64,000 nt of DNA. Source: Chromatiales bacterium (ex Bugula neritina AB1) (GTDB lineage Bacteria; Pseudomonadota; Gammaproteobacteria; Granulosicoccales; Granulosicoccaceae). Below are positions 62,911 through 64,000 of the stretch, in pieces. Within the stretch, counting starts at the first letter, position 1. Every line of letters begins with the position of its first letter. Under the pieces are notes generated by a model that saw only the letters and a program-made list of their open reading frames with translations, searched no databases and was not told the DNA's origin. The position numbers and the translations under genes are program-made. The stretch is from assembly GCA_001730015.1 (NCBI GenBank), contig MDLA01000175.1, positions 124,001 to 188,000 on the forward strand, in the 5' to 3' direction.

Positions 62911-63157
62911 CTGAGTCGGATTAAAAATCAACCGTTCTTAAATATTTATCGCAATGAGAGGTAACCTTTGCCCGTTTTTTGCATTCGATCACCCCTGTTT
63001 GCTATCGTATAACGATATAAAGATATCTTTATTTGATTTGACTGATTATAATTCGGCCGCGAAAGAGGGTGGCAGTCGAACAGCACTCCAGCATGCAGGT
63101 TTCAATAAAATCCAGCAGCGTATAACTCAATAGACCCTATTTAGAGATAAATGCCAT
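62911..63157 (+). promoter_or_regulatory. metK promoter region with 16-bp palindrome
   Basis: The perfect 16-bp palindrome ATAAAGATATCTTTAT lies at 63017-63032. A consensus -10 TATAAT is at 63047-63052, so the palindrome covers the -35 position, as expected of an operator. The site resembles, as I recall, the palindromes of SahR, an ArsR-family regulator of the SAM/SAH cycle; no sahR gene is in the window. The 5' leader would be about 100 bases, in which I recognise no SAM riboswitch. Confidence 0.55.
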
Positions 63158-64000
63158 ATGACAAAGGAATACATCTTCACCTCCGAATCCGTTTCTGAAG
63201 GCCATCCAGACAAAATGTCTGATCAGGTCTCCGATGCGATACTGGATGCGATCCTTGCCGAAGATAAGCATGCCCGGGTTGCGTGTGAAACCGTTTTCAA
63301 AACCGGTTTGGCCATGATCGCCGGTGAGATTACGACCACCGCAAAGCCTGACTATGAGGCAGTTATTCGCCAGACAATTCGTGAAATAGGCTACACCGAT
63401 TCGGCAATGGGCTTTGATTGTGAAACCTGTGCGGTAATGACTGCCATTGGTGTCCAGTCACCTGATATCAACCAGGGTGTTGATCGGGCGCGACCGGAAG
63501 ATCAGGGTGCTGGTGACCAGGGTCTTATGTTTGGCTATGCGACCAATGAAACAGATGTACTGATGCCTGCGCCAATTACCTATGCGCATCGCCTGGTAGA
63601 AAAGCACGCCGAATATCGTAGAAGCGGTAATGCAGACTGGTTGCGCCCTGATGCCAAAAGCCAGGTCAGCTTCCGATATATAGATGGAAAAATCGCCGGT
63701 ATTGATGCCGTGGTGGTGTCGACACAACATGCTGCAGAAATGAGCTTGAGCCATTTGCAGGAAGCGATTATGGAAGAGGTTGTGAAGCCAATTCTAGAGC
63801 CAACCGGGTGGCTGAACAGCGATACTCAGTATCATATTAATCCGACTGGCGCTTTTGTTGTCGGTGGTCCGATGGGAGATGCCGGTTTAACCGGACGGAA
63901 AATTATTGTAGATACTTATGGTGGTGCAGCACGCCACGGTGGCGGGGCATTTTCAGGTAAAGACCCTTCAAAAGTGGATCGATCAGCGGCCTATGCCAGC
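63158..64000 (+). CDS. metK: S-adenosylmethionine synthetase, 5' part (partial)
   Basis: Makes SAM from methionine and ATP. The 281 codons present begin MTKEYIFTSESVSEGHPDKMSDQVSDAILDA; EGHPDK has the ATP-binding His, and GAGDQGLMFGYATNET is the second signature. The last part reaches GGAFSGKDPSKVDRSAAYA, the P-loop-like GGGAFSGKD motif. It continues past the right edge; a full protein is about 385-390 aa. The start at 63158 is usual for the family. Confidence 0.97.
   Translation, partial: MTKEYIFTSESVSEGHPDKMSDQVSDAILDAILAEDKHARVACETVFKTGLAMIAGEITTTAKPDYEAVIRQTIREIGYTDSAMGFDCETCAVMTAIGVQSPDINQGVDRARPEDQGAGDQGLMFGYATNETDVLMPAPITYAHRLVEKHAEYRRSGNADWLRPDAKSQVSFRYIDGKIAGIDAVVVSTQHAAEMSLSHLQEAIMEEVVKPILEPTGWLNSDTQYHINPTGAFVVGGPMGDAGLTGRKIIVDTYGGAARHGGGAFSGKDPSKVDRSAAYAS

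Noticed and set aside
1..64000. CRISPR arrays, tRNA or rRNA genes, prophage or plasmid origin.
   Set aside because: None seen on reading either strand; the only multi-copy repeat recognised is the MITE family.

Overview
The window looks like chromosomal DNA of a free-living, probably marine gammaproteobacterium with base composition near 50% G+C. This rests on the type IVa minor-pilin clusters, YgiQ, YaaA, a CspA-type protein, a TPP-riboswitch thiBPQ system, a tripartite tricarboxylate transporter (TctABC) and the metK/speH pair. No rRNA, tRNA, CRISPR array or phage block was seen. Assignments come from reading translated sequence against remembered families; no search was run.

Layout. 1-490: 5' end of an FMN-dependent alpha-hydroxy-acid dehydrogenase. 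628-1407: RNase HI with an N-terminal hybrid-binding domain. 1631-6565 (minus): a probable 2-ketoarginine (arginine transaminase) operon of ThDP decarboxylase, AruH-like aminotransferase, guanidinobutyrase and a second ureohydrolase. 6771-22320: housekeeping and miscellaneous genes (sulfite-oxidase-like molybdoenzyme, YaaA, CbiX, Nudix, ABC-2 exporter, a low-complexity membrane protein, YgiQ, GNAT, Trm112, ferredoxin-NADP reductase, GlxA-type regulator). 22708-29367: a cold-shock protein, then a pilin island with a lone pilE and two convergent minor-pilin operons, neither containing pilY1. 29645-33000: a HyuA-like protein and a helical lipoprotein. 33275-38040: MFS transporter, acyl-CoA ligase, 2OG-Fe(II) oxygenase and PhzF protein, read as one small-molecule cluster. 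38246-42694: thiBPQ under a TPP riboswitch, with divergent thiN.

43209-53229 is the most interesting region. It is a complete but rearranged ebo (edb) locus, known elsewhere from scytonemin precursor export in cyanobacteria and from nematode repellence in a pseudomonad. Here eboD-eboA-eboB is continued by an isopentenyl-diphosphate isomerase gene whose start overlaps the eboB stop. eboE-eboC form a coupled pair, eboF stands alone on the other strand, and a PQQ-type sugar dehydrogenase plus a diheme cytochrome c lie inside the locus. 53365-63000 holds TMEM220, DUF2927, TctABC, SSB, a DUF3857/transglutaminase protein, SAM decarboxylase and the 5' part of metK.

Six copies of a 159-188 bp non-coding element with terminal inverted repeats CCCGCATTATTCA are scattered through the window. 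Several have 4-bp target duplications of the form YTAR (TTAA or CTAG), so this is a MITE family. Two copies in opposite orientation bracket exactly the eboE-eboC segment. Another splits the arginine operon, and two sit in the CTAG of a gene's TAG stop codon.
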